The notes under the pieces: model-generated | What the model saw: only the letters and a program-made list of their open reading frames with translations | Told to the model about the DNA's origin: nothing | Databases searched by the model: none | Part shown: positions 1 to 12,500 of the stretch, one piece after another | How the letters are laid out: each line of letters starts with the position of its first letter | Position numbering within the stretch: the stretch's first letter is position 1 | DNA from: Mytilus edulis | Lineage: Eukaryota > Mollusca > Bivalvia > Mytilida > Mytilidae | Length of the DNA stretch: 64,000 nt | Direction: 5' to 3' | Assembly (NCBI RefSeq): GCF_963676685.1 | Contig: NC_092345.1 | Span: 85,253,592 to 85,317,591, forward strand | Made by a program: the position numbers and the translations under genes

Positions 1-35
1 ATTTCCATTCTCAATTTTATAGATAAATATAGGTT
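1..35 (+). repeat. 3' tail of a long mussel dispersed repeat
   Basis: The window opens on ATTTCCATTCTCAATTTTAT. The same tail closes the related fragments ending near 12260 and 17605, so this is the 3' end of a copy that begins before the window. Confidence 0.5.
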
Positions 36-1169
36 TCCTTTAAGAATCATGTATGATGACAACCAAACTGTCAGGCACGTAGCTACGTTTACGTCAAAAC
101 CCCCGGGCATACACTTGAATCTTGATAAAAAAATATTTTAATCTAAATAAAATTAATAAGAATGATTAAAAGTACATTGGCCTTGTAATTCTTTCTTCAA
201 TGGCTTAACATTGCGAATAAAAGAGACAAAATTTACTTTTCAACCAAATGGTATCACATTATATATTTGTTTGGTGAAAGTCTAATCTACTGTGAATTCT
301 AATCTCTTTCGTTTTGTTTAAAGCAATTTATTATCTGCTGAGATTTCGATATGTGGTTTGCATTTTTGTCAAGCCTGGGACAAAGCCATCCTAAATTTTG
401 TCGTCGGCATCAATATTTAGTTCAGTTTGTGAGTAAGTTTTCAAGAAATTTTACGGAAATTTAACAGAAACTATTTATGATCAAATGAGGATCCATAGCA
501 TAATGATGAAATTTTATACAAATATATCATGCTTACAAGTGGTATTTTCCAAACATACTGGTTCAGAGGTAAACAAATTTCCAGATCTGCTAAACAAGGG
601 ATTTATTTTACCTTTCAACACATATTTTTGGCAAATACTCCTTGTAAGCATGATATATTTGTTTAATTCCACCAAATGCCACTTATATTTAAACTGAGAT
701 TTTTATATAAAATGAATAAAGTGTTATTCTTAAAACTTAATGGTAAGGGCTTATTTTGTGCAGCTTGTTTACATGTTTGTTTAAGTGCATGAAGATTAGT
801 ATTCACTGTTTTTGTCCAAATTGGTTACAGAGATATTGTTTTTGTTTTTTTAACCCTAGTGAAATGACTATATTGTTTCATATTTGTCTGTGCTCGTAAC
901 CCCCACAACCCCATCCCTCCCCCATACCATTTCCCCCCTTTATGACCCTCCAATCTAACCATAATCTATAAAAGTTCATAATCTTTTCCATCGATTTTCA
1001 TTTGGTCTTCAAACCATTATTAACAGCAAATAAAAAAGCATCAATAAAGGTTCATATATTTTCCTCTAAAGGGTCAGTTGCCAAAAGACATCAAGTAAAA
1101 AAAATGAAAAATTGCAATTAATTTTGATAAGTGGTTTTTGTTCAGCCTTTGATTTCGGTCGAAAAAGCG
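36..1169. other. non-coding, nothing recognised
   Basis: AT-rich sequence with many stops in all frames. The longest open stretch (485-697, +) has no recognisable protein features. I see no gene or clear repeat here. Confidence 0.5.
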
Positions 1170-1660
1170 AGACATAGTGATCCTGGATTTCTACCAAACT
1201 TGGACAGATGCTTGTTTATGATCATAAGATAGTGTCCAGAGGTAAATTTTTAAAATAAAAAAATCCATTTTTTCCGTATTTTACTTATAAATGTACTTAG
1301 TTTTTCTGCCAGGAAATATAACAATCACTCTGTGATTAAAATTTTTAAAATTTAAATAACTTTCTTAAATTATCCTGTATTTCTAGCAAACTTCGACAGA
1401 AGCTTGTTTATGATCAAAAGCTAGTATCTAGAAGGAAATTTTGTTAATTTTTTTTATCTGTTTATCAGTATTTAACTTATAACATGTATAAATGGACTTA
1501 GTTTTTCTTCCAGTTAACTTTACATACAGTCTGCTGTTCAAGTTTTTAAAACATTTATTAGATTCATAAAATATCTTGGATTTTACCAAACTTGAAAAGA
1601 AGCTTCTTCCAATCAAAAGATAGTATCGAGAGGAATATTTTTATAAATTTTTTCTTCATT
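1170..1660 (+). repeat. degenerate tandem repeat, about 190-bp unit, 2.5 copies
   Basis: Three diverged copies begin near 1172, 1372 and 1572 with TCCTGGATTTCTACCAAACT or a close variant. Each continues through GATGCTTGTTTATGATCA and AAGATAGTGTCCAGAGG. Only the first part of the third copy is present. Confidence 0.65.
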
Positions 1661-1814
1661 TTTGTTGAGCCTGCAATTAACAGCAAAAGTAGGTGAGACA
1701 CTTGTTTTTGCTTAACACTTACAAATTTTTCTTATAATTTACATTATTGCGATTTTGTGAATTTTTCCTTGATCTTTTTTTGTGATAATTTTTCATATCA
1801 TGCTACTTGCTTGA

Positions 1815-2025
1815 GATGGAAAATTATCGCTAGAAACTAAGAAGGCACGTGGCGTTGCTAACGAAATTGACATGAAATTGACATCGTCGTCATAGGTAAA
1901 ATAGCGATAAATAGATTATCATTGGTCATCTCAACTCGATCGCTTTTCTCGCTTTCGCCGTCCCGGCTCAAGCGAGAAAATCAATCTGGTTGAGATGATC
2001 AATGATAATCTATAATTATAACATA
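1815..2025. repeat. fold-back repeat with inverted GATTATCATTG / CAATGATAATC arms
   Basis: GATTATCATTGGTCATCTCA at about 1914 is mirrored by TGAGATGATCAATGATAATC at about 1995, around a GC-richer centre with CGCTTTTCTCGC and its complement GCGAGAAAA. This is a small palindromic, MITE-like element. Its outer limits are uncertain. Confidence 0.55.
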
Positions 2026-2290
2026 ACATAGAAGTTTGAAAATGAAACTTTATTAAAATAACTGAAAGATGTTGTAAAGAGACTTTGGCTTAATTATAAC
2101 ATATGATGATCAATTATTATAATAAGTATTAAATAAAAGTAGCTTATAACAAACATTGTAAGAGGTTATTGTATTTAGTTTATAAAATCAGTATTTTTAT
2201 AAAATCAAGATATTTGTGAAGCTTTGACGAAAAATTTGTGGTTAAATTTTACTGTGTCAAATTTTGACTTCTTTTGGTTACCAATTTATT

Positions 2291-3297
2291 TTTTATACAA
2301 CCGCAAAAAATTTTTGCGTTGTATAATGCTATCATGTGGTGCTCGTCTGCGTCGTTGTCATCCGAAGACGCATTTAGTTTCCGGACAATAACTTTAGTTT
2401 TTGTGCATGGATCTTTATAACTTTTTACCAGAAGGTTCAATACCTCTAAAGGAAGGTTGGGATTGATTTTGGGGTTATGGTTCCAATAGTTTTGGAATTA
2501 GGGGCCAAAAAGGGGGCCCAAAATAAGCATTTTTGTAGTTTTCAAACAATAACTCGTGTTTAAATGTATGATTCTCATTGAAATTATTCCACAAGTTTCC
2601 ATACCATGAAGGGATAGTTAGTATCATTTTTGGGAGTTATGGTCCCAATAGTTTAGGAGTAATGGGGCTAAAAAGGGGGTCCAAAACAAGCATTTGTGTA
2701 GTTTTCAAACAATAACTTGTGTTTAAGTGTATGAATCTTTCTGAAATTATACCACAAGTTTCCATACCATGAAGGGATAGTTAGTATTGACTTTGGGGGG
2801 TCATGGCTTAATATGTTTTGGAATTAGGGGCAAAAAAAGGAGAAAAACTAGTTTTTTTTGGTCAATGGACAATTAAGACAATTTAAAAGCAGTGTAAAGG
2901 AGGTACCCCGGTAATTTAAAAATATTTAACATGCAATGTTGGGTATGTTAGGATTTACAGCCTTTACACTACTTGTAATTTATATATAAAGGAATGTCAG
3001 GTTTTGGACTAATTGCAAAAAAAAGGGAGGTGGTAGTAGTTTTCAATTTTTTTTCTCCAAATTTCTTAAATTTAAAATTTTTGAAAAGGTTGAAGAAGAA
3101 CTTTTTAATTGCACAATATTGTGCAATAGATTTGTAAGATCTTGACATTTGTTTTGTGTAAGAAATATGTCAAAAATTTGATTACAATCCTAATTCAGAG
3201 CTGTATCAAGCTTTAATGTTGTGTCCATACTTGCCCCAACTGTTCAGGGTTCGACCTGTGCGGTCGTATAAAGATGCGCCCTGTTGAGCACCTGGTT
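2291..3297 (+). repeat. dispersed repeat R1, copy 1
   Basis: It begins with TTTTATACAACC and ends near GGTCGTATAAAGATGCGCCC, so the ends are imperfect inverted repeats (TTTATACGAC / GTCGTATAAA). The interior carries repeated lines such as AACTTGTGTTTAAGTGTATG and CCATACCATGAAGGGA. It matches 13625-14942 in order and orientation. No transposase was seen, so it looks like a non-autonomous DNA element. Confidence 0.75.
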
Positions 3298-5285
3298 TCC
3301 CAAAAAGTTAGTGTTGAATTAGTTTTATTGTTGACTACCTGTAGCTTACATTTTGTTAAACAGCTGTACTTTGACAAAATATAAATCATTAAAGACAAAC
3401 ACTATTAGGATAATATGTATATTGACTTAATATATATATGAGACATATCATGTTATTGCATAGCAATATAATGTTTCCCACAGAAAGTAACCAAAAGTGA
3501 GCGTGCAATAAATTCCAATATTGCACTAGTGCAATGAATCTTCAAAATTCATTGACACATCCTATAGAAGATCGTAGAACATATATTGCACTCACAAGCT
3601 CGTGCAATATAACATTCTACTCGGGACAATATTCCCCAATATTCATGCAATAACCCTATATTATAATATTGCAATAATTTAATTTACGGTAGTGGTGTAG
3701 GTTTGCCCATAGTTTACTTTTTTATGTTGTTTTACTATAATCATTTGATGTTTTCACCAGAAAGGATCATTGAAGTTTATTATCATTTGTTGAAATGTAA
3801 AATGGCCTATTTATTAATGCAAACCAATTATTTTTTTATGAAACATGTACTTTATTTCATTTTTAACCAAACTTTTAGCCAACTTAATTTACATCATTTT
3901 TTTTCACGCAATCTCTTAAATTCTTAATTTTTTGGGGTAAAGATTGCATAAAATGCAATCAAAACCCTATGTTACTGACTTGATATCTAAATCTTCCAAG
4001 GCTGATCACTTCCTATTTGATACACAAAATATAGTGCATTGATTATAACATTCTATACAACCTATCCATGAACATTTAAAGAAGTTTATCAATGTAATAT
4101 ATGCTCAGATATTCAAGTCACAAAACAATGTTACAACTGTCAAGAAAATTATATAACTTTCGCAAGGTGCAGGAATCTAATATCTGTTTTGAAAATATAA
4201 ATGATGTCATTGTTAATTAAGTTATATTTAAAAAAAATTGGAGCTATCTCCCATTGTCCAGTACTCTAGTTGAATCAACTACAGCCAATGCTTTATCGAC
4301 AATGCAATATTTAATATACTTCTCACTGATAAATTATTGCAATCTTTACCCTTCTGTGCTTACAAGCACTTTGACTATCTAGTTTTAAAGAAGATAGAAC
4401 ATTAATACATTTGCAAAGATTTATGTTTGTTTTATCTTTTTATTTGCAAAAAATGCAAAAAATAATCGCCCAGGAAAATGATTTGTTTACAGTATATTAA
4501 TTGTGTAATTGCTTTCCCTCATTTAATTATAATACATTTATCAATAAATGAATGGGATATTATTATCTGGACAGGTCTGTTTTGATGTCACTGTGATAAA
4601 CATTTTGAACATTGACATGTTGTTAATGACAAAAATAAACAAGAGACATGTCCTATTCTATTAATATATTTAAACATATTCATAAGAGATACCTTGTAGC
4701 AAATTGTCTTTTTGTGGACAAACCTTGATCTATTTTGACAGTTATTGCTGGTTTGCATTAGAAGAAAAACGTTTGAAGCTTTGAAAAACACATAAGAAAT
4801 ATTGTTATCTAAAAGACTTAATCTTACCAACACCTGAACCAAGTCATTCTTTTCTTCATATTTTACTGTTGTGTTACTACCAAGTAGAGAAGAAAAATTG
4901 CAAAAGAAAACAAACCACATTGTTATTTTCCCATTTTGATCTTATTCTGAACGAAACAGTTTCTGCCTTTTATGGTGTTACTGTGACATTATGTATGTTG
5001 CAGACTCAGGATAAGAGGTTGCCATGCCAAACTGGTCAAACTAGATAATTTTCTGCAATGCAAAATAAACTGATATATGTTTTCTAGTTCATGTAGTTAG
5101 ATAAATCAAGAACTTGTTTTTAAATGATTTTTTCATGCAGTTAGTACGCTTTGATCATGATCAAAGATGTAAAATAATCAATTTTATTTTCAGATTCTGG
5201 AAATCCTATATACCCGTAATTGTTAACCTGAGTTAGCAAAATTTTTGTTTATTGCTAAATGCATTCTTTGGCTGTTTCAAGATAG
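3298..5285. other. non-coding; TGCAATAT-rich stretch
   Basis: Positions 3440-3690 hold many short palindromic motifs built on TGCAATAT, including ATTGCACTAGTGCAAT. The rest is plain AT-rich sequence. A 110-codon open frame on the minus strand (4588-4920) has no recognisable domain and I do not call it a gene. Confidence 0.5.
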
Positions 5286-5289
5286 TCAA

Positions 5290-6022
5290 AGTTTATCTTT
5301 TTTGAGCTTTTCCCATCATTTTGCGTCCGGCGTCCAGCGTCGTCCGTGCGTCCTGCGTTAACTTTTACAAAAATCTTCTCCTCTGAAACTACTGGGCCAA
5401 ATTAAACCAAACATGGTCACAATCATCATTGGGGTATCTAGTTTAAAAAATGTGTCCGGTGACCTGGCCAACAAACCAAGATAGCTGCCATTTCTAAAAA
5501 TAGAACATAGGGGTAAAATGCAGTTTTTGGCTTATAACTCAAAAACCAAAGCATTTAGAGCAAATCTGACAGGGTAAAATTGTTTATCAGGTCAAGATCT
5601 ATCTGCCCTGAAATTTTCAGATGATTCGAACAACCCGTTGTTGGGTTGCTGCCCCTAAATTGGTAATTTAAAGGAAATTTTAATCTTGAATATTATTATA
5701 GATAGTGATAAAGTGTAAACAGCAATAATGTTCAGCAAAGTAAAATTTACAAATAAGTCAACATGACTGAAATGGTCAATTGACCCTCTAAGGAGTTATT
5801 GTCCTTTATAGTCAATTTTTAACAATTTTCAAAAAATTTATAAATTTTTACTAACATTAGCCACTGAAACTACTGGGCCAAGTTCATTATAGATAGAGAT
5901 AATTGTAAGCAGCAAGAATGTTCAGTAAAGTAAGATGTACAAACACATGAATCCATCTGCTTCCTTTGTTTAATATTCACATAGACCAAGGTGAGCGACA
6001 CAGGCTCTTTAGAGCCTCTAGT
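5290..6022 (+). repeat. bivalve dispersed repeat ending in GACACAGGCTCTTTAGAGCC
   Basis: It starts around the GCGTCCGGCGTCCAGCGTCG block, contains GAAACTACTGGGCCAA twice (5384 and 5865), and ends in GTGAGCGACACAGGCTCTTT then AGAGCCTCTAG. I recognise this end as a common bivalve dispersed repeat. No coding capacity was seen. Confidence 0.65.
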
Positions 6023-6439
6023 TTGTGTTTCAATAGTACTGGAAAAAGTTTATTCAATTGAACAAAAATCCTAAACTACATTATTTAATGTAAATGGACT
6101 CAACAATTTTTCATTTCCTAAACTAACTGAAATGTAAGATATTTGGCATTAAATAAATGCAATATAACAGTAATTGTATAAATGGTTCATACAGTTCTAG
6201 TTATTAAATGAATTGCTCTAAAGGAAAAAAGGAACTAAAATGTGGTAAAACTATCAGCATTGATTTACTTCATTTCCAGGTTCAGTGATACACTGTTTAT
6301 TCAGAGACCTGAATATTTGTCTACCCTATAAAAAATAATTTTCTCAAGGGGATTGGCCCGGGGAAATATGATTGGATGGCCGTGCAGAGATCTATGTTTC
6401 TATTTTATATTGATACAAATTTATAAAATACCAAGGTTT

Positions 6440-8196
6440 AAGAGTGAACTAGACATGGACTTATCCCTGTTATAGTATGAACTTGGTATGTGGATATCAT
6501 ATCCTCACTATGTGAACTAGGTATGAATATTAAATATGCTAATAGTGTGAAATACATAGACATGTCTCATGCCTAAAGTGTGAACTAGACATGGATATGT
6601 TGTATGCTTAAAGTGTGAACTTTGTATATTGACACATAATAAAATTGAAGTGTGAACAAGGACTAAGGCATGGATTTATTATAGGCTGAATGTTAACTAG
6701 GTATGGACATATCCTATGCTGATAGTGTGAACTAGACACATGTATGGACATGTCCTATGCTAAAAGTGTACAAGGCATGGATATGTCCTACGCTTATTGT
6801 GTGAACTTGGTTTTGACCCATGATAAGCTTGTAGTGTGAACTAGGTAAGAATTAATTATATGCTTTAAGTGTGAACAAGGTATGGACAAATCATATGCTT
6901 ATAGTATGAACTAATTAAGGACATATCATATGCTAATAGTGTGAATTAAGTATGGATATATCATATGGTTAAAGTTTGAACTAGGTATGGACATGCCATA
7001 TACTTATAGTGTGAACTAGGTATAGACATATCAGATGCTTATAGTGTGAACTAATTAAGGACATATCATGTGCTTATAGTGTGAACTAAGTATCAATATA
7101 CCATATGGTTAAAGTTTGAAATAGGTATGGACATGCAATATTCTTATAGTGTGAACTAGGTACGGACATGTCCTATGCTTATGTTGTGAACTTTGATTGA
7201 CACATAATAAGCTTATAGTGTGAACTAGTTATGGACATATCATATGCTTAAAGTGTGAACTAGGTATGGACAAATCATATGCTTATGTTGTGAACTAGGT
7301 ATGGACATGTCCTAGGCTTATGTTGTGAATTTCGTATTGACACATAATAAGCTTATAGTGTGAACTAGGTAGGGACATATCATATGCTTATAGAGTGAAC
7401 TAATTAAGGGCATATCATGTGTTTATAGTGTGAACTAGGTATGTATATATCATATGGTTAAAGTTTGAACTAGGTATGGACATGCCATATACATATAGTG
7501 TGAACTAGGTATGGACATATAATTATGCTTATAGTATGAACTAGGTATGGACAAATCATTTGCTTATGTTGTGAACTAGGTATGAACATGTCCTATGCTT
7601 ATGTTGTGAACTTCGTATTGACACATAATAAGCTTATAGTGTGAACTAGGTATGGACATATCATATGCTTTTAGAGTGAACTAATTAGGTTCATTCCATG
7701 TGCTTATAGTGTGAACTTGGTATGGACATGTCCTGTGCTTATGTTGTGAACTTCGTATTGACACAAAATAAGCTTATAGTGTGAACTAGGTATGGACATA
7801 TCATATGCTTATAGTGTGAACTAGGTATGGATATATCATATGGTTAAAGTTTGAACTAGGTATGGACATGCAATATACTTATAGTGTGATATAGGTATGG
7901 ACATATAATATGCTTATAGTGTGAACTAGTTATGGATAAATCATATGCTTATGTTGTGAACTAGGTATGGACATGTAATATGCTTATAGTGTGAACTTGG
8001 TATGGACAAATCATATGCTTATATGTTATGAACTAGGTATGTACATGTCCTATGCTTATGTTGTGAGCTTTGTTATTGACACATAATTTAAGCTTGTAGT
8101 GTGACCTAGATATGAACATATCATCTGCTTATAGTATGAACTACCGGTAGGTATGGACATATCATATGCTTATAGCTTGAACAAGTTATGAACATT
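6440..8196 (+). repeat. 35-bp minisatellite, about 50 copies
   Basis: The unit is about 35 bp, TATGGACATATCATATGC followed by TTATAGTGTGAACTAGG. Copies at the left end are diverged and the middle ones are more regular, with variants TATGTTGTGAACTTCG and CACATAATAAGC in between. It ends about 450 bp before the first coding exon of the adenylyl cyclase, so it lies in the promoter region or a 5' UTR intron. Confidence 0.9.
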
Positions 8197-8216
8197 TTGT
8201 ATAATTTATGACTACA

Positions 8217-8600
8217 TGATACGAAACCCCAAACAGAAGGGATTGTGGATGATTTTCATATGATGATGACATAATCTTTCAATCAGATTAATTTAAGTAT
8301 GGAGCTGGCATGTTAGTAACTGTGTAGTCTTTTGTTTCATTTTTGTTAATCTTTTTCATTTTGCTTAGTCTCAGACTCTTCTAGTAGTCCTATTCTAACA
8401 TTAGAATCAGACTTATTTGAGTTTTACTGTGAGTTTTGCGGTGTGTTTGTTTATTCCACATTGACTAGAGGTATAGGAGGAGGCTTGAGATCTCACAAAA
8501 CAATATTTAACACTGCCACACTTTAGTGCCTGTCCCTCTGTCTGGAACCTCTAACCTTTGTTTGAATAGTTGTCTTCCCTGTTTCCATTGTCTATTCCTT
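8217..8600 (+). repeat. fragment of the long mussel dispersed repeat (middle part)
   Basis: It contains GATACGAAACCCCAAA, TTTCATATGATGATGACAT, GGAGCTGGCATGTTAGT and GACTAGAGGTATAGGAGGAG. A second, diverged copy lies at 15308-15480. I recognise the TAGAGGTATAGG...GAGATCTCACAAA block from mussel genomes. Confidence 0.6.
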
Positions 8601-8654
8601 ATCATATAATTATCACATTGTTAAAATTTATCTATTTACTTTTATTTTATAGAT

Positions 8655-9506
8655 ATGGAGTCTGAAAAGGTTCCTCATCCACATCTTGTTCTAGACACAG
8701 GACAAGTTCAACAGAATGGTCATATAATACAGAAGTTGGAATCAAGATCTAGACTACTAAATGGAAATACTGACAGGAATGGAAATGACAATAATTCTCA
8801 TATTGTTAACTTGGAAGGTACTGTGTCACCAAACAGTCTTCGTCCAGACACACCCACATCGGCTACAAGGAAATCAGCATGGGAAAGAGCAAGAGACAAA
8901 TATAAAGCTCAAGAATTAGAATGCAGCAAAAAGAAAACAAAAGTAAAACCTTTTGTTGATCCTGATGAGAAAGTAGAACAGAAGAAATTTCTAAACTTAA
9001 GTGGTGTTAAAGAAGTATTTTCATCAAGTCATTTCCAAAATAAGGATCTTGAACGATTATACCAGCGGTATTTCTTCAAACTTAATCAGTTGAACCTGTG
9101 TATTTCTTTGGGATTCATTTGTGTTATTAGTATAATACTGCTAGTGACTTACTATATTTATGGAGCTATTATGCCGGCAAGAGCCATCAATTTTGGCATT
9201 TTGTTTTTTTTGTGTATATTTTTAGAATTTTTATGTAATCGATCATCTTTTGACCAACAGCAAATGTTGATAACCTTGTTCATCATTATTTTGTTTTTTT
9301 GTGCATCATGTGTTCTTGTTTCTCTGGACAACTCACCCAAATCAGGGTCTGATGGAGTTTGGATGAATGTTATATTTATATACATGATCTACACACTGCT
9401 ACCTATTAGAATGAGATTTGCATGCCTGACTGGAATCACACTGTCCATTATTAGTGTATCGTGTACTGTCAGTTTTACAGCAGACAAAGGATACAGAGTA
9501 AAACAG
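8655..9506 (+). CDS. ADCY5/6: adenylyl cyclase coding exon 1: N-terminus and TM1-TM5
   Basis: 284 codons. The ATG lies 2 nt after a TTTATTTTATAG acceptor, so translation starts in the second or later exon. Residues 1-145 are polar and cytosolic and contain [14 protein letters not shown]. Hydrophobic segments follow at about 147-169, 177-194, 203-224, 235-252 and 256-274. The donor is CAG|GTATAT, phase 0. Confidence 0.92.
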
Positions 9507-12500
9507 GTATATAGTATAAACTTTTTGAATTTAGTTATACAATTTCGTCTTTTTTGAAGTTTCAACTAGAAAGAAGGCCTTTAGGTAAACTGGTTATGTA
9601 AACTTGTCTGTTTGACCTCTTTAATTAAAGGGGGTGCAGCACTAATGCATCTAAGAAAATGACATATTAATTATATTCTTCATGTGCCTTTTTTAAAGAA
9701 TGATCTGGTATTTCTGCATTTGTAGCCAGGGCAATTGAAGTACGTAGACTTATCTGTTGGGCAATAACCTTTATTTAAAAGCAAACATCTATTAAAATTT
9801 TATACATTACACTTCCGACGGAAAATTTCTTGTTAAAAAGAGACACATTCCACTTCTTGCATATGTCATTCAAGAAAATGTATAAATTATTTAGATTTTT
9901 TTCACTTTGTTGAAAGGAATACATAATTCGTTATGATATATTTATACTGCTAAGACATTTCTGTTTAGATGTGTTTTCATATTATCACATTGATTACTGT
10001 AAATTCAGAAATTATTGCGATGTTTTTATTATTGCGATAAATGTGTCAGGGTTATAATCGCATTTATTAAAACTCGCATATTGAAATTTTTAATATGAAT
10101 CAAACAGGATTTTTCTGAATATCGCAAAAACTAAAATCGCATTTCAGTCTAAAATGACAAAATCGCAATAATAAATGCACGCAATAATTTCTGAATTTAC
10201 AGTACATGTAGAGTCAAAGCAATGACCAGATAGAAATTTGTGGCTCTGTCACTGACTACACAATTAGCATCAACTTCCGTTTTCCACTAAATTCAATGAA
10301 AAAGAGCCAATTTCCTTTGGTTTTTAGGACCAGAAACAGATAACATATACATTGACAAAAAAGATTTTGTAACTATGTTTTTATAACAAATACGGATAAT
10401 ATGTCTAACTTAAATTGTTTAAGTTTTTTTTTTCCATATTTCATTAAATTTCATCCTTCACAAAGCTTAAAGACTGTAAATTGGAGTTTTATGTTTCAAA
10501 ATGGTATGTTCATCAAAATTATGATACAAATGGCTTTAAAGTTGGCAAATTCCAGCGAAGTGTGAATATTTTCGTGTTGCCTTCTTGGATAAAAATTTTG
10601 TAGTTAAAAAAATAATTTAAAAAAAACATTTCCTAGAAAATGAGACCAGATAGAATTATAACTTCATAGCTTTTTTTTAAGAGTTCAGCATGATAGTGAC
10701 ATAGTTTTTTCTGTTTCATTCAAAGAGAACATTCTGACTAAAATATAAAAAAAAAAGGGAAAGAAAATACAAGTGGACCAAGTGTTTTGTCCAGTTTATT
10801 TTTTTCTTTTTTATTGCCAATTTTACTTTAATTGTTCTGCATGACAGAATTGATTTGATGGAGAGAAAATAAACATTGCATTTGATGAGATGTCAGAAAT
10901 TTTCTGTTGAGATTAAAAAATGATAGTAAACCGTTTCATAACATGTAATGAGCACTATGTTTCTAATTGCAAAGGATGTTGTTATTTTGTTACTTGATGC
11001 AAACATTTTCTGTTGCAGGGGATTGCAAATGCATTGATATTTACAGCTACAAATTTGGTAGGGATATTTACACATTGGCCAACAGAGTACAATCAGAGAC
11101 AAGCTTTCCTGGAAACAAGGCGATGTATAGAGGCTCGTCTGACAACACAGAGAGAAAATCAAGAACAAGTAATACACTTTTTTTTGTTTGGTTTCCCTTT
11201 TGCACTAAAATATTTTATCAAGCGCAGCAATTTTATTTATTGTGGTTTTCAGTGTAATGTCTATTTTCATTGGTTGAAACCAGTCATTTATTTATGATAG
11301 AGGAGGAGAGTGATGGGGTGACCAAGAGCAATTTTGCCCACTTAATATATCAATTTATTTATATTGCATTGAAAATTACATTATTTCATCTCAGCTTCCT
11401 GCAAATTTTTAATCCCCCTAAGCCTTGCTGACTGTTTCCGTGATCATTCTGTATTTGTTATCAGCCTCATCCTCTTTATTAATTGAATCTTTCATTGTAT
11501 GTTTGCATGTTTCTCTATCAAACTTGTGTGATCAAGTTAATTGTTTTTAAGTGGAAATTGTTTGTTGTACAGCAGATTTATTTAGGTTATAATGAATTCT
11601 AAAACTTGTGGTATAGATAATCTTTTTGTTATGACCCAGGTTACTCAGTGACATTTGAAATGTGATTTAATTTCTCGTCCAGATTTCATGTAAAAGAATC
11701 TACTAATGAAATTCTCAAAGAAAATCTCACTGTATAAAATGTTATGTCTCAAAAAGCCTAGAGCCTTTATGTCTAAATCATTGTATAACTGCAAGCAATT
11801 GAATACTAAAGGCGAAAATTTCCAATATCTCTACTTTTGTTCAGGGTATTGGTATATTTAATTTGATTTGGAGAAGTTAAAGTGAATTTCATGGGATACT
11901 GATTAGAACTATTGTGCTAAGGACACTGAGGAATTGAAGTGAAGGATAAGACAAATTACATTTGTCATTGATGGAAAAGACATCTTAGCAAATTAATGCT
12001 GATTGCTTACAATGTCTTGTGTTCTGTCAAAATAACAAACGAGCTACAAAAGATATTTCAATCCTTTGATAGGTGGATATCGGCAGATTAAATTAAACCA
12101 AAGAAATGGAACTCTTTATTATAGATTCTGAAATATTACCAAAATGTCAAGTTAAGATTGTATTGTAGACCCATTGTTGGCCTTTGGCTGTTATCTGCTC
12201 TTTGGTCAGGTTGTTGTCTCTTTGAAATATTCCCCATTTCCATTCTCAATTTTTTTAGATCTGTTTCTATAGTCATTAGTACTAAATTGGTGATTTTTCT
12301 ATGTTAGACAATACATATTATTGTGTGGATAGAGGTAATAGATACATTTGTTATTCATAAAGTTATCTTTCATCAATGGGGTCATGATACCTTACATGAC
12401 TTATTTTTGGGGTTTTACAATGACCTTGACTGGCTATAAAGCCCTCGCACGGTCAGTACCTTACATGATAAACAGTAGTCCATCCAATGTAAGCCTTGGT

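Noticed and set aside
4588..4920. 110-codon minus-strand frame
   Set aside because: No recognisable domain, low-complexity composition and no splice context.
9158..9385. Minus-strand frame over cyclase exon 1
   Set aside because: Shadow of the coding exon on the other strand.
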